A DNA stretch of 64,000 nt from Streptomyces sp. T12 (lineage in GTDB: Bacteria > Actinomycetota > Actinomycetes > Streptomycetales > Streptomycetaceae). The stretch spans positions 9,899,001 through 9,963,000 of the forward strand of contig NZ_CP117866.1 of the NCBI RefSeq assembly GCF_028736035.1, in the 5' to 3' direction. Shown piece after piece: positions 1 through 8,805 of the stretch. Under the pieces are notes generated by a model. That model saw nothing but the letters and a program-made list of their open reading frames with translations, had not been told where the DNA came from and made no database searches. Within the stretch, counting starts at the first letter, position 1, and each line of letters opens with the position of its first letter. The translations under genes and the position numbers were made by a program.

Positions 1-357
1 CGCCACAGCCTGCGCTACGCCGGCAGCGGGCACCTGCCGCCCCTGCTGGTAGCCACCGACACCGCCTATCTGGAGCTGCCCCCGGCGCTGCCGCTGGGAC
101 TGGGCAGCACCCCAGTCGACCGCGCGGTGGCGTTCCCGCCCGGCACCAGCCTGCTGCTGTACACCGACGGCCTGGTGGAAAACCGGTCACTGTCCCTGGA
201 CAGCTGCCTGGCGGCCCTGTGCCAGACCTGCGGCGCGCTGCCCGCCGCCGCCCGCACCGATCCCCAGCAGATCACCGAACGGGCCCTGGAGCTGCTGAAC
301 ACCCCCCACCGGGTCGACGACGACACCGCCCTGCTCGCCGCCACCGCTGAACCGTAG
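1..357 (+). CDS. PP2C/SpoIIE-type protein phosphatase, C-terminal end (partial)
   Basis: The frame is open from the first base and ends in TAG. The peptide has the usual tail of SpoIIE/RsbU-like Ser/Thr phosphatases: YAGSGHLPPLL, then a Leu/Pro-rich LPLGLG segment, LLLYTDGLVE, and a final DDDTALLAA in which the Asp residues are metal ligands. Members dephosphorylate anti-sigma-factor antagonists or act in general stress signalling. The N-terminal sensor part lies outside the window, so its input domain (GAF, PAS or other) cannot be read. A second, complete phosphatase of the same family lies on the other strand at 888-2009. Confidence 0.85.
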   Translation, partial: RHSLRYAGSGHLPPLLVATDTAYLELPPALPLGLGSTPVDRAVAFPPGTSLLLYTDGLVENRSLSLDSCLAALCQTCGALPAAARTDPQQITERALELLNTPHRVDDDTALLAATAEP

Positions 358-636
358 TGTCGAACCGGCGACCCGCAGGCTGACGGAAGTGCCACACGAC
401 CGACCGCTGGTGCTCGGTGAGGAGGCTGCGGATTAGTTAATGCACTGCTGACGAACTGTCTTCATTGCTAGCGGAGTCGCGGACCCTGGACGGATCCTGG
501 AGGGTGAGAACCGTGCGCAGGCTGCGTCCGTAGTTCCACGCATGCTGTCGAGCGCGGAGCCGCATCGAACCGCGCAGGATTGCGGAGGTGGTCTGCCGAA
601 ATCTGGAGGGTGGGTTCACCGACTGCCTCACTCGCA

Positions 637-839
637 CGAGTCCTGGTGCTGATGGATCTGCAGATGCCCGGCATGGACGCCGACCTCACCGCCGCGATCG
701 AGGCCGGTGCTGTGGGCTGTCTGCTCAAGGACAGCGGTCGACACGAGCTGTGCGAGACGTCCGTACCGCCGCCCGGGAGCCGGAGGGCCTGTCGGCCGTC
801 GCCCGTGGGCAGAGCAACTTCCGTACAGGACGGTCCCGT
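637..839 (+). pseudogene. Response regulator (NarL/LuxR type) remnant
   Basis: One frame reads RVLVLMDLQMPGMD, the phospho-acceptor region of a receiver domain. It jumps directly to AAIEAGAVGCLLKDS, which is the alpha4-beta5 region with the conserved Lys. About 40 residues are therefore missing between them. The next recognisable piece, AREPEGLSAVARGQSN, is the first helices of a LuxR HTH and lies in a different frame. With an internal deletion plus a frameshift, no functional product is expected. The 280 bases upstream (358-636) hold no gene I can support. Confidence 0.7.
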
Positions 840-887
840 CCTCTACGGAAGCGACCCGCTGGGCTGAAGGCCTCACTGGGGCGTTGC

Positions 888-2009
888 TCAGTGGATGGGA
901 GTGCGGCGGACGGTCAGGACGGCGACGTCGTCGTGCTGGTTGCCGTTGCCGGCGAAGGCGCGGGCGTCTGCGTACAGGGCCTGGGGCAGTTTGGTGGTGG
1001 AGAGGTCGAGGTGTTTCGTCAGCCGCTCGTCGACCGGGTAGAACGTGCCGTCGGCAGCGCGGGTCTCGGTGAGGCCGTCGGTGGTCAGCAGCAGTGTCGA
1101 ACCGGCAGGGAACTCGAACCAGCCCACGGTGGTCGGTTCGGAGGCCAGTTCGGCGAGACCGAGCGGGACCCCCGACTCCAGCGGCGGTGTGGTGACGATG
1201 CCGTCGTGCACCAACCGGGGTGGGATGTGCCCGCAGTTGACGACCTGCGCTTCGGTACCGGCGTCGACGGAGATGACGAGCGCGGTCACGAACCGCTCGT
1301 CGTCGCTGTTCTGTTCGGCGTATGCGTTGTGCCGGACGACCGAGGCGTCCAGGGCGTCGACGAGTGCGGTGAGCGTGGGCTCCCGGTGGGCCGCCTCGCG
1401 GAAGGCACCGATGACGGCGAACGCGGCCCCCACGGCGGCGAGTCCCTTGCCCTGCACGTCACCGATCAGCACCCGTGTCCCCCAGGGCGAGGCGACAGCC
1501 TCGTAGATGTCACCGCCGACGAGCCGGTCCTCCTGTACGGGCTCGTAGACGCCGTTGACCATGACGTCGTCGGTGACCAGGGGCAGGGGGTGCAGAATGT
1601 GCCGCTGCATGGCGGCGGCGGTGGAGCGCAGGCGGAGCATCTCGTGCTCGCGCTTGACACGCCGGTGGCAGGCGTAGACGGAGGTCACTCCCAGGGCGAG
1701 GGTGAGCAGCACGAGCAGAGCCCGGTCGAGCCACCGGCCCACGTCATCGCCCCGCAGCAGCACGTTGAGTGTGACGACGACCGTGGTCCAGGCGGCGACG
1801 AACCTCGTCTGCCGGACGGTGCACAGCGCCGACGCCGTACCCGGTGGGAAGACCAGGAGCCCGAGGAGCCACACCGCGGATCCGGACAGGACACCGAGGG
1901 CCTCCACCAAGGCCGTCACCGACACCACGCCGACGGCCAGCTCGGCGTTGCCCGGAGGCTCGATCGCCTCGAGGGCGTCGGAGGGCCTCATCCGGCGGGG
2001 ACCGATCAT
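888..2009 (-). CDS. Membrane-anchored PP2C/SpoIIE-type serine phosphatase
   Basis: 373 aa. The N-terminal ~130 residues carry about four hydrophobic segments (for example ALGVLSGSAVWLLGLLVF and ALLVLLTLALGVTSVYAC), followed by a linker helix and a SpoIIE/RsbU-like phosphatase domain (~150-373). Visible metal-site motifs are VGGDIYEA, LIGDVQGKGLAA, NCGHIPPRL, LLTTDGLTE and QHDDVAVL. This is the standard Streptomyces family that dephosphorylates STAS-type anti-anti-sigma factors; the membrane part probably senses something unknown. The ATG start has GGGAG five bases upstream. No sigma-regulator partner gene lies beside it. Confidence 0.88.
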   Translation of the reverse strand: MIGPRRMRPSDALEAIEPPGNAELAVGVVSVTALVEALGVLSGSAVWLLGLLVFPPGTASALCTVRQTRFVAAWTTVVVTLNVLLRGDDVGRWLDRALLVLLTLALGVTSVYACHRRVKREHEMLRLRSTAAAMQRHILHPLPLVTDDVMVNGVYEPVQEDRLVGGDIYEAVASPWGTRVLIGDVQGKGLAAVGAAFAVIGAFREAAHREPTLTALVDALDASVVRHNAYAEQNSDDERFVTALVISVDAGTEAQVVNCGHIPPRLVHDGIVTTPPLESGVPLGLAELASEPTTVGWFEFPAGSTLLLTTDGLTETRAADGTFYPVDERLTKHLDLSTTKLPQALYADARAFAGNGNQHDDVAVLTVRRTPIH

Positions 2010-2090
2010 GGGTACTCCCGGGCAGGTGGTGATCTCTCTGTACGTTATGCAGGCTCCGCCGCCCGGGTGGGGCGCCCCGCCGAGCCCGTG

Positions 2091-2471
2091 TCAGTCCGAT
2101 GGTTGGGCCGAGGCCGGCAGGCCGAGCGCGACGGCGAGAGAAGCGGCCTGCTTCCCCTCCGGTGCGGCCTCGATGCCGTCCGATGCGGACACCGTGGTGT
2201 GCAGCATCAATACCGCGGTCGTGGAGCGGAGCGGGTTGGGAGGGCTTGCTTCGGGGTCCGTGAAGAGTGCTACCGCACGCTTCATCGTCTCCCGGAACGC
2301 CGCGTCCAGGGGCAGAGCGCGCACGGCTGCCCGGTCCGACTGGAGGACCCTGAGGATGCCGCGCAGAGCCGCTGTGCGGAGCTGGCGGAGTAGCCCGCCA
2401 CCGCACAAGATCAGACAGAGCGTGAAGAACGGAAGCGGAAGGCCGCCCAAGCTGACGTCGCCGAGCAGCAC
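2091..2471 (-). CDS. Small membrane-associated hypothetical protein
   Basis: 126 aa, with a hydrophobic N-terminal stretch (LPLPFFTLCLILCGGGLL), basic residues after it, then a soluble, mostly helical part. I do not recognise a family. The coding strand matches its neighbour phosphatase, 81 bp away. The reading frame has plausible codon bias, but no strong ribosome binding site was seen, so it may be unexpressed or longer than annotated. Confidence 0.4.
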   Translation of the reverse strand: MLLGDVSLGGLPLPFFTLCLILCGGGLLRQLRTAALRGILRVLQSDRAAVRALPLDAAFRETMKRAVALFTDPEASPPNPLRSTTAVLMLHTTVSASDGIEAAPEGKQAASLAVALGLPASAQPSD

Positions 2472-2877
2472 CTCGCAGATCTTGAGCGAATCCAGAGAGA
2501 AGCCGAGCAGGTGCGTGGAGAGGCGCCCCGAGGCGCGGCCGCCCGACGCGAGGAGGCAGAGGCGACGGGCAACAAGATCACCGAAGAAGCTACGACCAGA
2601 GTGACGAAGATCCGGCCTTCGAGGTGCGGAGGTCCGCCGCTCTGCGCCGGTTACGGGAAGCAGCGGTGGGCACCGCCGAGCAGCGTCCGCCGACGCTGAT
2701 CGACCAGCTCTCGCGCACCGACCCCGGACGCGTGGACACTCGCGTCGCGCCCATGCCGATCAACACCCGGGACACATTGCGTCCGTACAGGACACGGGCG
2801 AGGGGCGATTCCGCCTCGGGGCGGGGGAGTCGGTTCCGGTCTCACGGCAGCCCCGCACCGGTAGCCCGCGAGGGCGG
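2472..2877. other. Intergenic, no gene seen
   Basis: About 400 bases between two minus-strand genes. Only short overlapping open frames rich in Arg/Pro occur, which is the normal high-GC background. No RNA gene or clear hairpin was noticed. Confidence 0.5.
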
Positions 2878-3804
2878 TCACGCGTGTTCGGTCTCACCAG
2901 GTGACGACGTAGGGGTTCCGAGGCGGCGCTTCAGATAGGGCTCCTGGGACAGTACTGCCCCCGCACTGAGGCCGATGGCGACGGCCACACACACGATGAT
3001 CAGCCAGGACAGGAGGATGAAGACCGACCCCGCGGAACCGTAGTCGGCCAAGGCCCGGTTGAGTGCCCGTGGCATGTAGAAGTGCGCGGTCACGGACAGA
3101 CCGCTGACCGCGATCGCCGTGATGACGGCCCCAGGCAGGAGGGGCGCCCAGCGGACGACGCCGGCCAGCAGAAGGTGCTGGGTCCACCACCACATGGCCG
3201 CATGCATGACCAGGATGACCGGAAATCCCAGCACCACCCCTTGACCGAACCCGTTGTGCAGCAGCCCTTGCACGACCAGTGCGCCGAGCCACAGGACGAT
3301 CCACGCCAGCCACCTCCACGGAGCGACTTTCGCCCCCGTCCGGGGCAGTAGCCAGGCCCGTCTGCACAGTCGCTGCACCGCGCGACTCACCGCGGTGGCC
3401 GACAGCAGCACCATGAGCAGGCCCACCAGGCCGGTCGCCTGGCGCAGATCGTCGGCAGGGGGCTGGAACGCCTGCTTCACCTCGTCCTTCGCCTGCCCGG
3501 TCAGACCGAAGACGGCACTGACTGACGCGGAGACCTGGTCCCGCACCGCCGTCGGCGCGTACGCACCCACCACGAACAGCAACGGAACGGCGGTCAGGAA
3601 GCACTGCGCCGCGATGCGAGTGGCGGAGTCGAAGATGTTCACCGACACCATGCGGTCCACGAGCCCTGTGACCACCGGGAAGCGGGTCTCCACCCGCGCG
3701 TGGAAGCCTTTCTGCCAGGCAGTCAGTTCCCTGATACGGCCACGCCACCATGACACGCGCAGCAGGGAGAAGATCCGCCGCCGGTCGCCGCTTCCGCGCC
3801 TCAT
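2878..3804 (-). CDS. YihY/BrkB family inner-membrane protein
   Basis: About 308 aa from the chosen ATG. The open frame continues upstream to 4026, but that extension is a featureless Arg-rich stretch, so the start MRRGSGDRRR was preferred. About six transmembrane segments are visible: AQCFLTAVPLLFVVGAYA, LRQATGLVGLLMVLL, WLAWIVLWLGALVVQ, GFPVILVMHAAMWWW, PLLPGAVITAIAVSGL and VFILLSWLIIVCVAVAIGL. The layout is that of the YihY/BrkB (formerly 'RNase BN') family. Its molecular role is unsettled; members have been proposed as transporters. It stands alone here. Confidence 0.8.
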   Translation of the reverse strand: MRRGSGDRRRIFSLLRVSWWRGRIRELTAWQKGFHARVETRFPVVTGLVDRMVSVNIFDSATRIAAQCFLTAVPLLFVVGAYAPTAVRDQVSASVSAVFGLTGQAKDEVKQAFQPPADDLRQATGLVGLLMVLLSATAVSRAVQRLCRRAWLLPRTGAKVAPWRWLAWIVLWLGALVVQGLLHNGFGQGVVLGFPVILVMHAAMWWWTQHLLLAGVVRWAPLLPGAVITAIAVSGLSVTAHFYMPRALNRALADYGSAGSVFILLSWLIIVCVAVAIGLSAGAVLSQEPYLKRRLGTPTSSPGETEHA

Positions 3805-4515
3805 CCCGTCGGGCCGACTCGGCCGCTTGCCGGCACCCCTGCGCCTACCCCCGCGCCGCATCAGTCGTCGACGCACATGGTGCCCGGCATGGTGTCCGGA
3901 TCCCTGGTGCCGACGGCGCCCCTGCGCAAGTCTCCATCGACGCTCCCTTCCACCTCCAGAGTGCGCGACGAAGCGGGCTACGGCACTCCGCCGCATGAGG
4001 GGCTCACACGGGGACGAACGGGTCACCCGTCAAGAGATGCGGCGGATCACGGCCGTGCACGGGCTCGACCCCTAGGACGGCCCACCGTGCGATGGCGAGG
4101 AGACGGGGCCGGACGGATCGGTTGGGGGTCGAGATGAAGGCGGGCCCTGTCCGTACGCCTCTGGCGGACGCCACCACCAGGACGCACTGCACGTGCTGCT
4201 CCATCCGGCGTCGGCCCAGCGCCGCTGCTGGGACCGCGCAGCGCACCTGGACGGGAGATCACGCGCAACAGGCGATGGTGCTCGGCAGTGTGCTGATCGG
4301 CCGCTGGATGACGGGACAGAGCGTCTGCGAGCCGGCATGTGAGGTCCCGGCCCGCGCGTCCGAGGGGCCTCAGGGGCAGTCGCGATGCTGCTCAGCGCTG
4401 CGATCCGATGAGCACAGCGGCTGTGACGGGCGGCCGTCGGGTGCACTGTCCGTAGCGGGCCGTGGCTGGGCCGTTGTCCCGGCACCAGCATCCGACATGG
4501 TCGTCGCGGGTGCCT
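3805..4515. other. Intergenic, no supported gene
   Basis: About 700 bases upstream of the YihY-like gene and downstream of a ClC channel remnant. Open frames on both strands are compositionally biased and show no recognisable motif. The sequence may contain further decayed material from the channel gene. Confidence 0.4.
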
Positions 4516-5030
4516 GGCGGTGTTCCGTACCGCAGCGGCATCGTCCGCTCCGAGGAGAGCGGTGCTCTGCTGGGTCACCGGGGCTCGGGCCAGCCATGCG
4601 AAGAGCAGGGCCGGACCGCCGCCGAGCGCGATCAACGGGGCTTCGGGGCCGAGGGTGGCGCCCAGCGGCAGGCCGGCCACGGCCGCAAGGACGACTCCGG
4701 CAGGGCGGCCAGGGGCAGCCCCGGGGCGTGCAGACCGGCGGCGGGAACGTGGCCGCCAGCTCCCGGCAGGCGCCGGACCACGAGACCGACGGCGATGCCG
4801 GCGAGCGTCAGCAGCGGCAGCGGCCACCACCACGCAGGGGTGTCCCAACCCAGCTCCGCGGGCAGTTCGGCCCACAGCAGGTGCTCGAGTTCGTGCAGGC
4901 CGGCGAGGAACCAGAACGCGGCGAGGGAGACCGGGACACCGATGAGCGCGGAGAAGACGAGCGCCTTCCGGCAGGCCGGGCTCCGCAGCAGGTCACGCAG
5001 CCGGTCGGCTTCTGATGGCTGCGTACCGGC
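4516..5030 (-). pseudogene. ClC-type chloride channel/antiporter remnant
   Basis: The upstream frame encodes RKALVFSALIGVPVSLAAFW, a stretch rich in Trp and Leu (GWDTPAWWWPLPLLTLAGIA) and RRLPGAGGHVPAAGL, as in the first helices of Streptomyces ClC proteins. Near 4698 the frame must shift to continue as GVVLAAVAGLPLGATLGPEAP; GPEAP corresponds to the ClC filter motif GxEGP. After LLGADDAAAV the similarity stops, so the remaining two thirds of the ~430-aa protein is gone. Frameshift plus 3' truncation make this a dead gene. Confidence 0.65.
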
Positions 5031-5089
5031 AGCGGGGGGCAGTCGGAGCCCTCGGCCCGTGCACCCCCCCCGTTCCCGTTCCCTGCATG

Positions 5090-5395
5090 TCAGCCGAGGA
5101 TCCGCCGCTTCTGGGTCTCGAATTCCTCGTCGGTGAGCACTCCCTGGGCCTTGAGGTCGCCAAGTTGCTTCAGCTGGTCGATCTTGCTGGACATGTCGTC
5201 GGCGCCCGGCTGCGGCGCGGCGGGCGCAGGCGCGGCGGGTGCGGGCGGCGTGACGTACTGCTGGTGAGCGAGCTGCTGTTCGCGGTCCTGCTCGGCCCAC
5301 CGGCCCGCCTGCCGCCGTGAGACGCGGTTGGACACCGCTGTGGCCGTCCCCGAGATGACGGCCGTGCGGGCGACACCGCGAAGGAGTCCTGGCAT
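5090..5395 (-). CDS. SHOCT-domain small protein
   Basis: 101 aa. The N-terminus MPGLLRGVARTAVISGTATA is typical of Streptomyces SHOCT proteins. It is followed by an Arg/Gln-rich helix, an Ala-Pro linker (about residues 50-65) and the C-terminal SHOCT module: IDQLKQLGDLKAQGVLTDEE, then FETQKRRILG. SHOCT modules are short oligomerisation or membrane-surface helices of uncertain function. The second of two in-frame ATGs was chosen because GGGGAG lies about nine bases before it. It sits downstream of a DUF6325 gene and a rearranged copy of itself (5401-5691). Confidence 0.82.
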   Translation of the reverse strand: MPGLLRGVARTAVISGTATAVSNRVSRRQAGRWAEQDREQQLAHQQYVTPPAPAAPAPAAPQPGADDMSSKIDQLKQLGDLKAQGVLTDEEFETQKRRILG

Positions 5396-5400
5396 GTCAT

Positions 5401-5691
5401 TCATCTCCCCTGTGATCCGTGGGTGGTGTGGCGATGCGGGGCGTACGCCGCCTCAGCGGGCGGCGGCCCCGCCGGCCGCCGTCGACGGAGATCCGCCCAC
5501 TGGTCACCACCTCGGCCCCGCTGCGTCGCAGCGCACGGGCCACGGGCGCTGCCCGGAGGCCGACCTTGTCCCTGTTGCCCCTGTTGCGCAGCCCAGCGCC
5601 CCTGCTGTCGGCGTGACGCACGGTTCGACACGGCAGTCGCCGTTCCGGAGATGACGGCGGTGCGCGCGACACCACGTACGAGACCTGGCAC
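5401..5691 (-). pseudogene. Chimeric remnant: SHOCT 5' end joined to a DUF6325 3' end
   Basis: From a GTG at 5691 the frame encodes VPGLVRGVARTAVISGTATA and a Gln-rich helix, nearly identical to the start of the SHOCT gene at 5395. The linker and SHOCT module are absent. In another frame, 5484-5560 encodes LRAAPVARALRRSGAEVVTS, which matches the C-terminus of the DUF6325 protein next door (LWAAPFAAALRRGGARMVAS). The simplest reading is a tandem duplication of a DUF6325-SHOCT pair followed by a deletion that fused SHOCT copy 1 to the tail of DUF6325 copy 2. Confidence 0.6.
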
Positions 5692-5732
5692 GGCCTGCTT
5701 CCCTGCTGCCCTTGAACCGCCACGGTTGCTGT

Positions 5733-6176
5733 TCAGTGAGCGGCCTCGGTCGCGTCGAGGGCGGCGACGAGGTCGGGCACCGGGATCCGGCCGGACGCGA
5801 CCATCCTTGCACCTCCACGGCGCAGGGCCGCGGCGAAGGGCGCTGCCCACAGGTTCTCGTAGATCAGGATGCCGGCGGAACTGCCGGGTTCCAGTGCGGT
5901 GCCGGCCTCGTCGATGTCGTCCTGGTCCAGGAGACCGGATGACGCGCCCTCGAAGACGGCCAGGTCGAGGGAGCCGTCGCCGGTGAGATCGGCGATCTCC
6001 ATGCCGGTCACGGATCCGTCTTCGTCCTTTCTGACGAACACCAGGTCCATGATCCGAATGAGGCCGCGGTCCACGAGATCGACCAGGAGGGGGAAGCCCT
6101 CGCCTGTCATCCGGTTGCCGGGGAACTCCACGACCAGGTAGTCGATCGGGCCCACTTCGTCGAATTCGTCGCTCAC
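5733..6176 (-). CDS. DUF6325-like protein
   Basis: 147 aa from a GTG start with AGAGG seven bases upstream. The sequence begins SDEFDEVGPIDYLVVEFPGN and ends with LWAAPFAAALRRGGARMVAS and a short helical tail. I place it by memory in the DUF6325 family, small acidic proteins commonly encoded next to SHOCT genes in Streptomyces. The enzymatic role is unknown. The longer open frame upstream of the GTG is Arg-rich and not credible. It lies in the same direction as the SHOCT copies and probably shares a transcript with them. Confidence 0.75.
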   Translation of the reverse strand: MSDEFDEVGPIDYLVVEFPGNRMTGEGFPLLVDLVDRGLIRIMDLVFVRKDEDGSVTGMEIADLTGDGSLDLAVFEGASSGLLDQDDIDEAGTALEPGSSAGILIYENLWAAPFAAALRRGGARMVASGRIPVPDLVAALDATEAAH

Positions 6177-6372
6177 GGTGTCGCCTCTGGTGCTCGTGCT
6201 CGTGCTCGCGGCTGGCCCCCTGTGACACACCCGCCTCAGCATCGGGGCGCGCACCTCAATTGCAGCATCGGGGCGTGGCCTTCGCACTTCCAAAAGACGC
6301 GGTTCACTCGCCTCGTCCGCCTACGTGACGCGTTGTGCGCCACTCACATCTGCTGGTGACCGAGCGACAGCG

Positions 6373-6605
6373 GTGACGGAGGTCTCTCGGGCCGGGAGCG
6401 CGGCGAGTTGGAGGAACTGCGGCGCCGGGTGGCTGCCCTGGAGGTCGCCGGGCCGCCGTGGCACCACCCGTTTCCGTCGCTCGGCGCCGGCCTGCTGATC
6501 CTTGTCGCCGCGCTGTTGTCGCTGCTGTCCGTCGTCGTGGTGTGGGCGAACAGCATCGTGCAGAACACAGACCGCTTCGTCGCGACCATCGGGCCGCTGG
6601 CCGCT
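6373..6605 (+). pseudogene. N-terminal fragment of a membrane protein
   Basis: A GTG at 6373 starts VTEVSRAGS. The reading frame then has to slip near 6400 to continue as ELEELRRRVAALE followed by a single hydrophobic segment (GAGLLILVAALLSLLSVVVV), WANSIVQNTDRFVATIGPLA. This is the start of a common Streptomyces integral membrane protein family. The match ends abruptly at ~6605, the 3' end of the opposite DUF389 gene, so most of the gene has been deleted. Confidence 0.5.
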
Positions 6606-7606
6606 CAGCCGCCGACCCTTCCGGCATCGATGCGTCGACCTCGCGACACGTCCACCACGACGGGGATCCCGTCCGGGATCTGTCCGTCGAGCCGGTCGAG
6701 CAGCGGCTTCACCGGGGGGAGGTCTCCGGGAGCGCGCACATGGATGTACATGGTCCGGGATTCCGCGTCGACACTCGTTACGGAGGCGCCCGGTTCGTCG
6801 GCGAGCCACTGCTGCGCCGCGTCCTTGGTCCGGTCGGTCCAGGCGTCGAGCAGGAGCGTGAGGACGGTGTTGGCCGTCAGCGGCACGAACACGACGGTGA
6901 AGAGCAGGGCCATGGCGGCGTATGCCCGTCGGGCGGGCCGTCCGGCTGCTCTGTCGTCCTGAGCGCCGTAGCCGAGGGTGGCGAAGACCACCATGCCGCC
7001 GAAGACCAGCGCGAAGAGGTTGGACACGAACAGCATCAGTGCCCCCAGCGCGAGCCATCCCGACAGTCGGCCCAGGCAGACTCCGGTGACCACCAGGGGC
7101 GGAACGAGCGAGATGGCGATGGCAACTCCGGGCAGCACGGCGGCTACGTCCCGTCGGGCGAGTGCCACCGCGCCGGCGAAGCCCGTGGCCAGGGCGGCGA
7201 TCAGGTCCATCAGGCCCGGCGACGTCCGTCCCGAGATCTGGCTGTTGGAGAGCAGGTCGTAGTCGCCGGGAAGCACCGTCGAGAACACCATCCCGATCGC
7301 GATCACCAGCACGCAGGCGAAGAGGACGGTCCTGACCGATCCGGTGCGGCGGCGCTGCACCGAGCCCAGGGCGATGCCCATGATCGGTGTGGACAGCGGC
7401 GCGATGATCATCGCGCCGATCACGGTGGCCGTCGAGTCCGTGAGCACTCCGCCGGCCGCGATGACCGACGACAGCGTCAGCATGGTCCAGAAGGCCGAAC
7501 GCTTGGACCTGGTGTCTCCGGACGACAGGTCCAGATCCTGAGCCAGTTCGTCCAGCGAGCGGCGCTGGGAGGCCGGCAGAACACGGGCACGCACGCCGCT
7601 GAGCAT
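6605..7606 (-). CDS. DUF389 family membrane protein
   Basis: 333 aa from the ATG beginning MLSGVRARVLP; the frame is open 60 bases further upstream. The pattern is that of DUF389: a short cytosolic start, then ERS/TRSKRSAFWTMLTLSSVIAA, the signature GAMIIAPLSTPIMGIALGSV, and about six transmembrane helices up to residue ~240. A soluble C-terminal domain follows (for example SVDAESRTMYIHVRAPG). Function is unknown, though inositol-phosphate or small-molecule transport has been suggested for relatives. The 3' end meets a truncated gene on the other strand. Confidence 0.85.
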   Translation of the reverse strand: MLSGVRARVLPASQRRSLDELAQDLDLSSGDTRSKRSAFWTMLTLSSVIAAGGVLTDSTATVIGAMIIAPLSTPIMGIALGSVQRRRTGSVRTVLFACVLVIAIGMVFSTVLPGDYDLLSNSQISGRTSPGLMDLIAALATGFAGAVALARRDVAAVLPGVAIAISLVPPLVVTGVCLGRLSGWLALGALMLFVSNLFALVFGGMVVFATLGYGAQDDRAAGRPARRAYAAMALLFTVVFVPLTANTVLTLLLDAWTDRTKDAAQQWLADEPGASVTSVDAESRTMYIHVRAPGDLPPVKPLLDRLDGQIPDGIPVVVDVSRGRRIDAGRVGG

Positions 7607-7675
7607 GCTCCCAAGTAACCACGGCCGGCACGGCCCGGTTGTGCGGGACACGGTGTACGTGAGCAAGTTGTGAGC

Positions 7676-7910
7676 TCAGTGGAGGATCTTCTCCTGCGCC
7701 TGCCTGAACTCGTCGGTGATGTCGCCCCGGGCGCGGATCTCGGAGGGACTGGCGAGTTGATCGGCCTCGGTCCCCAGCCCGGCGCCGCTGCCGGCGGCCA
7801 GGCGGATGCAGTCGTCGAAAGCCTGCTGCGTGGCTCTCGTCCGACACGACGGCCGACCCGTACGACGCCGCGGCGACGGCCGTGGCGAAGAGCTGCGCCC
7901 ACTCCCACAA
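7676..7910 (-). pseudogene. Membrane-SHOCT protein remnant (frameshifted)
   Basis: One frame gives WEWAQLFATAVAAASYGSAV, the membrane end of a two-part SHOCT protein. A second frame gives TQQAFDDCIRLAAGSG and the SHOCT tail ADQLASPSEIRARGDITDEF, then RQAQEKILH and the stop. The two halves are out of register, so the gene is broken unless there is a sequencing error. Confidence 0.5.
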
Positions 7911-8392
7911 GCACCCGTGCCTGCGCCGATCTCAGCAGCCGACCGCCGCACGGGCCGATTTCCCGCCCACCGCACCGGTGCTGCCCAATCGGAGAGCGGA
8001 GTGGCGGGCCTGTCCCGCCCTTCTCGGCAGCCATGGGCACCCTAGGGCACCGGCCGTCCGTCCCGGGACTTCACCCGCACCGGGTGATCACCCAGTGCGG
8101 GCAAGGAACTGGCGCCTCGATGGAGTATCCCGTGCCTGTGGCGGTCGGATGCGGCACCGTCTGTGGCACCTTGATGCCGCACTTCGCCGGCACGCCTGCC
8201 ATGCGGCTGCGGGCTCGGCACCTGGCGCAGCGCGGCCACGCTTACCTCTCCTACCGGCCGCTGCCGCTGCGCCCGCGGCCCCTGTGCTGCCGACCAGCGA
8301 GCCCTTGGAGAACGGCGTACTCGCCCCCGACACCGCAGTGTGGACGGTCGTGGCGCACACCTGACGTGGCCCCGGTCGGGCCTCGCGGTAGC
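7911..8392. other. Intergenic, no supported gene
   Basis: About 480 bases with overlapping Arg/Pro/Ala-rich open frames on both strands, none showing a family motif. It ends at a strong hairpin (8393-8428). Confidence 0.4.
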
Positions 8393-8428
8393 GGTGCCTC
8401 TCGGGGCGACTCGGCCCCGAGAGGCACC
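8393..8428 (-). terminator. Strong hairpin, probable terminator
   Basis: A perfect 15-bp stem (GGTGCCTCTCGGGGC pairing with GCCCCGAGAGGCACC) with a six-base loop. It lies 13 bases beyond the stop codon of the minus-strand fragment at 8441. There is no T-run, as is usual for Streptomyces terminators. Confidence 0.7.
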
Positions 8429-8440
8429 GGATGGGGCGGT

Positions 8441-8700
8441 TTAGGAGATGTACGAGTAGGTGGTGCAGGCGCTCGTGCTCACCCAGTCGTGGGATGAGAT
8501 CTTGTTGTGCATTTTCGTGGTGCGGGCGTTCTCGAACGTGTTGCGGGCCAGGCTGTCGACGTACAGTTCGCAGCGCTTCAAGCCGCCGTAGCCGTAGCCG
8601 TCGTCGTGGTTGTCGGGGCCGCCGGTGAGTCGGTAGAGCGCGACGATCGAGCCGCCGACGCCTCCGACCCGATCGGTCCCAGGGGGCTCCCACGCTTCCC
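8441..8700 (-). pseudogene. C-terminal fragment of an unrecognised, probably secreted protein
   Basis: The minus frame ending in TAA at 8441 reads GSIVALYRLTGGPDNHDDGY, then GLKRCELYVDSLARNTFENA and ends TSACTTYSYIS. The composition (Cys, Tyr, Ser/Thr-rich, balanced) looks like a real exported protein and its terminator follows at once. No start codon or signal peptide is in frame upstream, so the 5' part seems to be lost. I do not recognise the family. Confidence 0.45.
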
Positions 8701-8805
8701 CGACCCGACGACAGAGTGCAGTGCGGTACCGGGGAACTGTCGGGACGAGGGGACTTGAACCTGCGGCTCGGGAGTTTCACATCCGGCCGCACGAAGGGTC
8801 GTTGA

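Noticed and set aside
588..2393. 601-codon plus-strand open frame
   Set aside because: Antisense to the PP2C phosphatase; only its first part overlaps the response-regulator remnant.
8738..8775. tRNA 3'-end-like sequence (GGTTCAAGTCCCC read on the minus strand)
   Set aside because: The T-loop sequence is right, but the T-stem would need GCAGG to pair with CCCCT and there is no anticodon arm. At best a degenerate att-like scrap.
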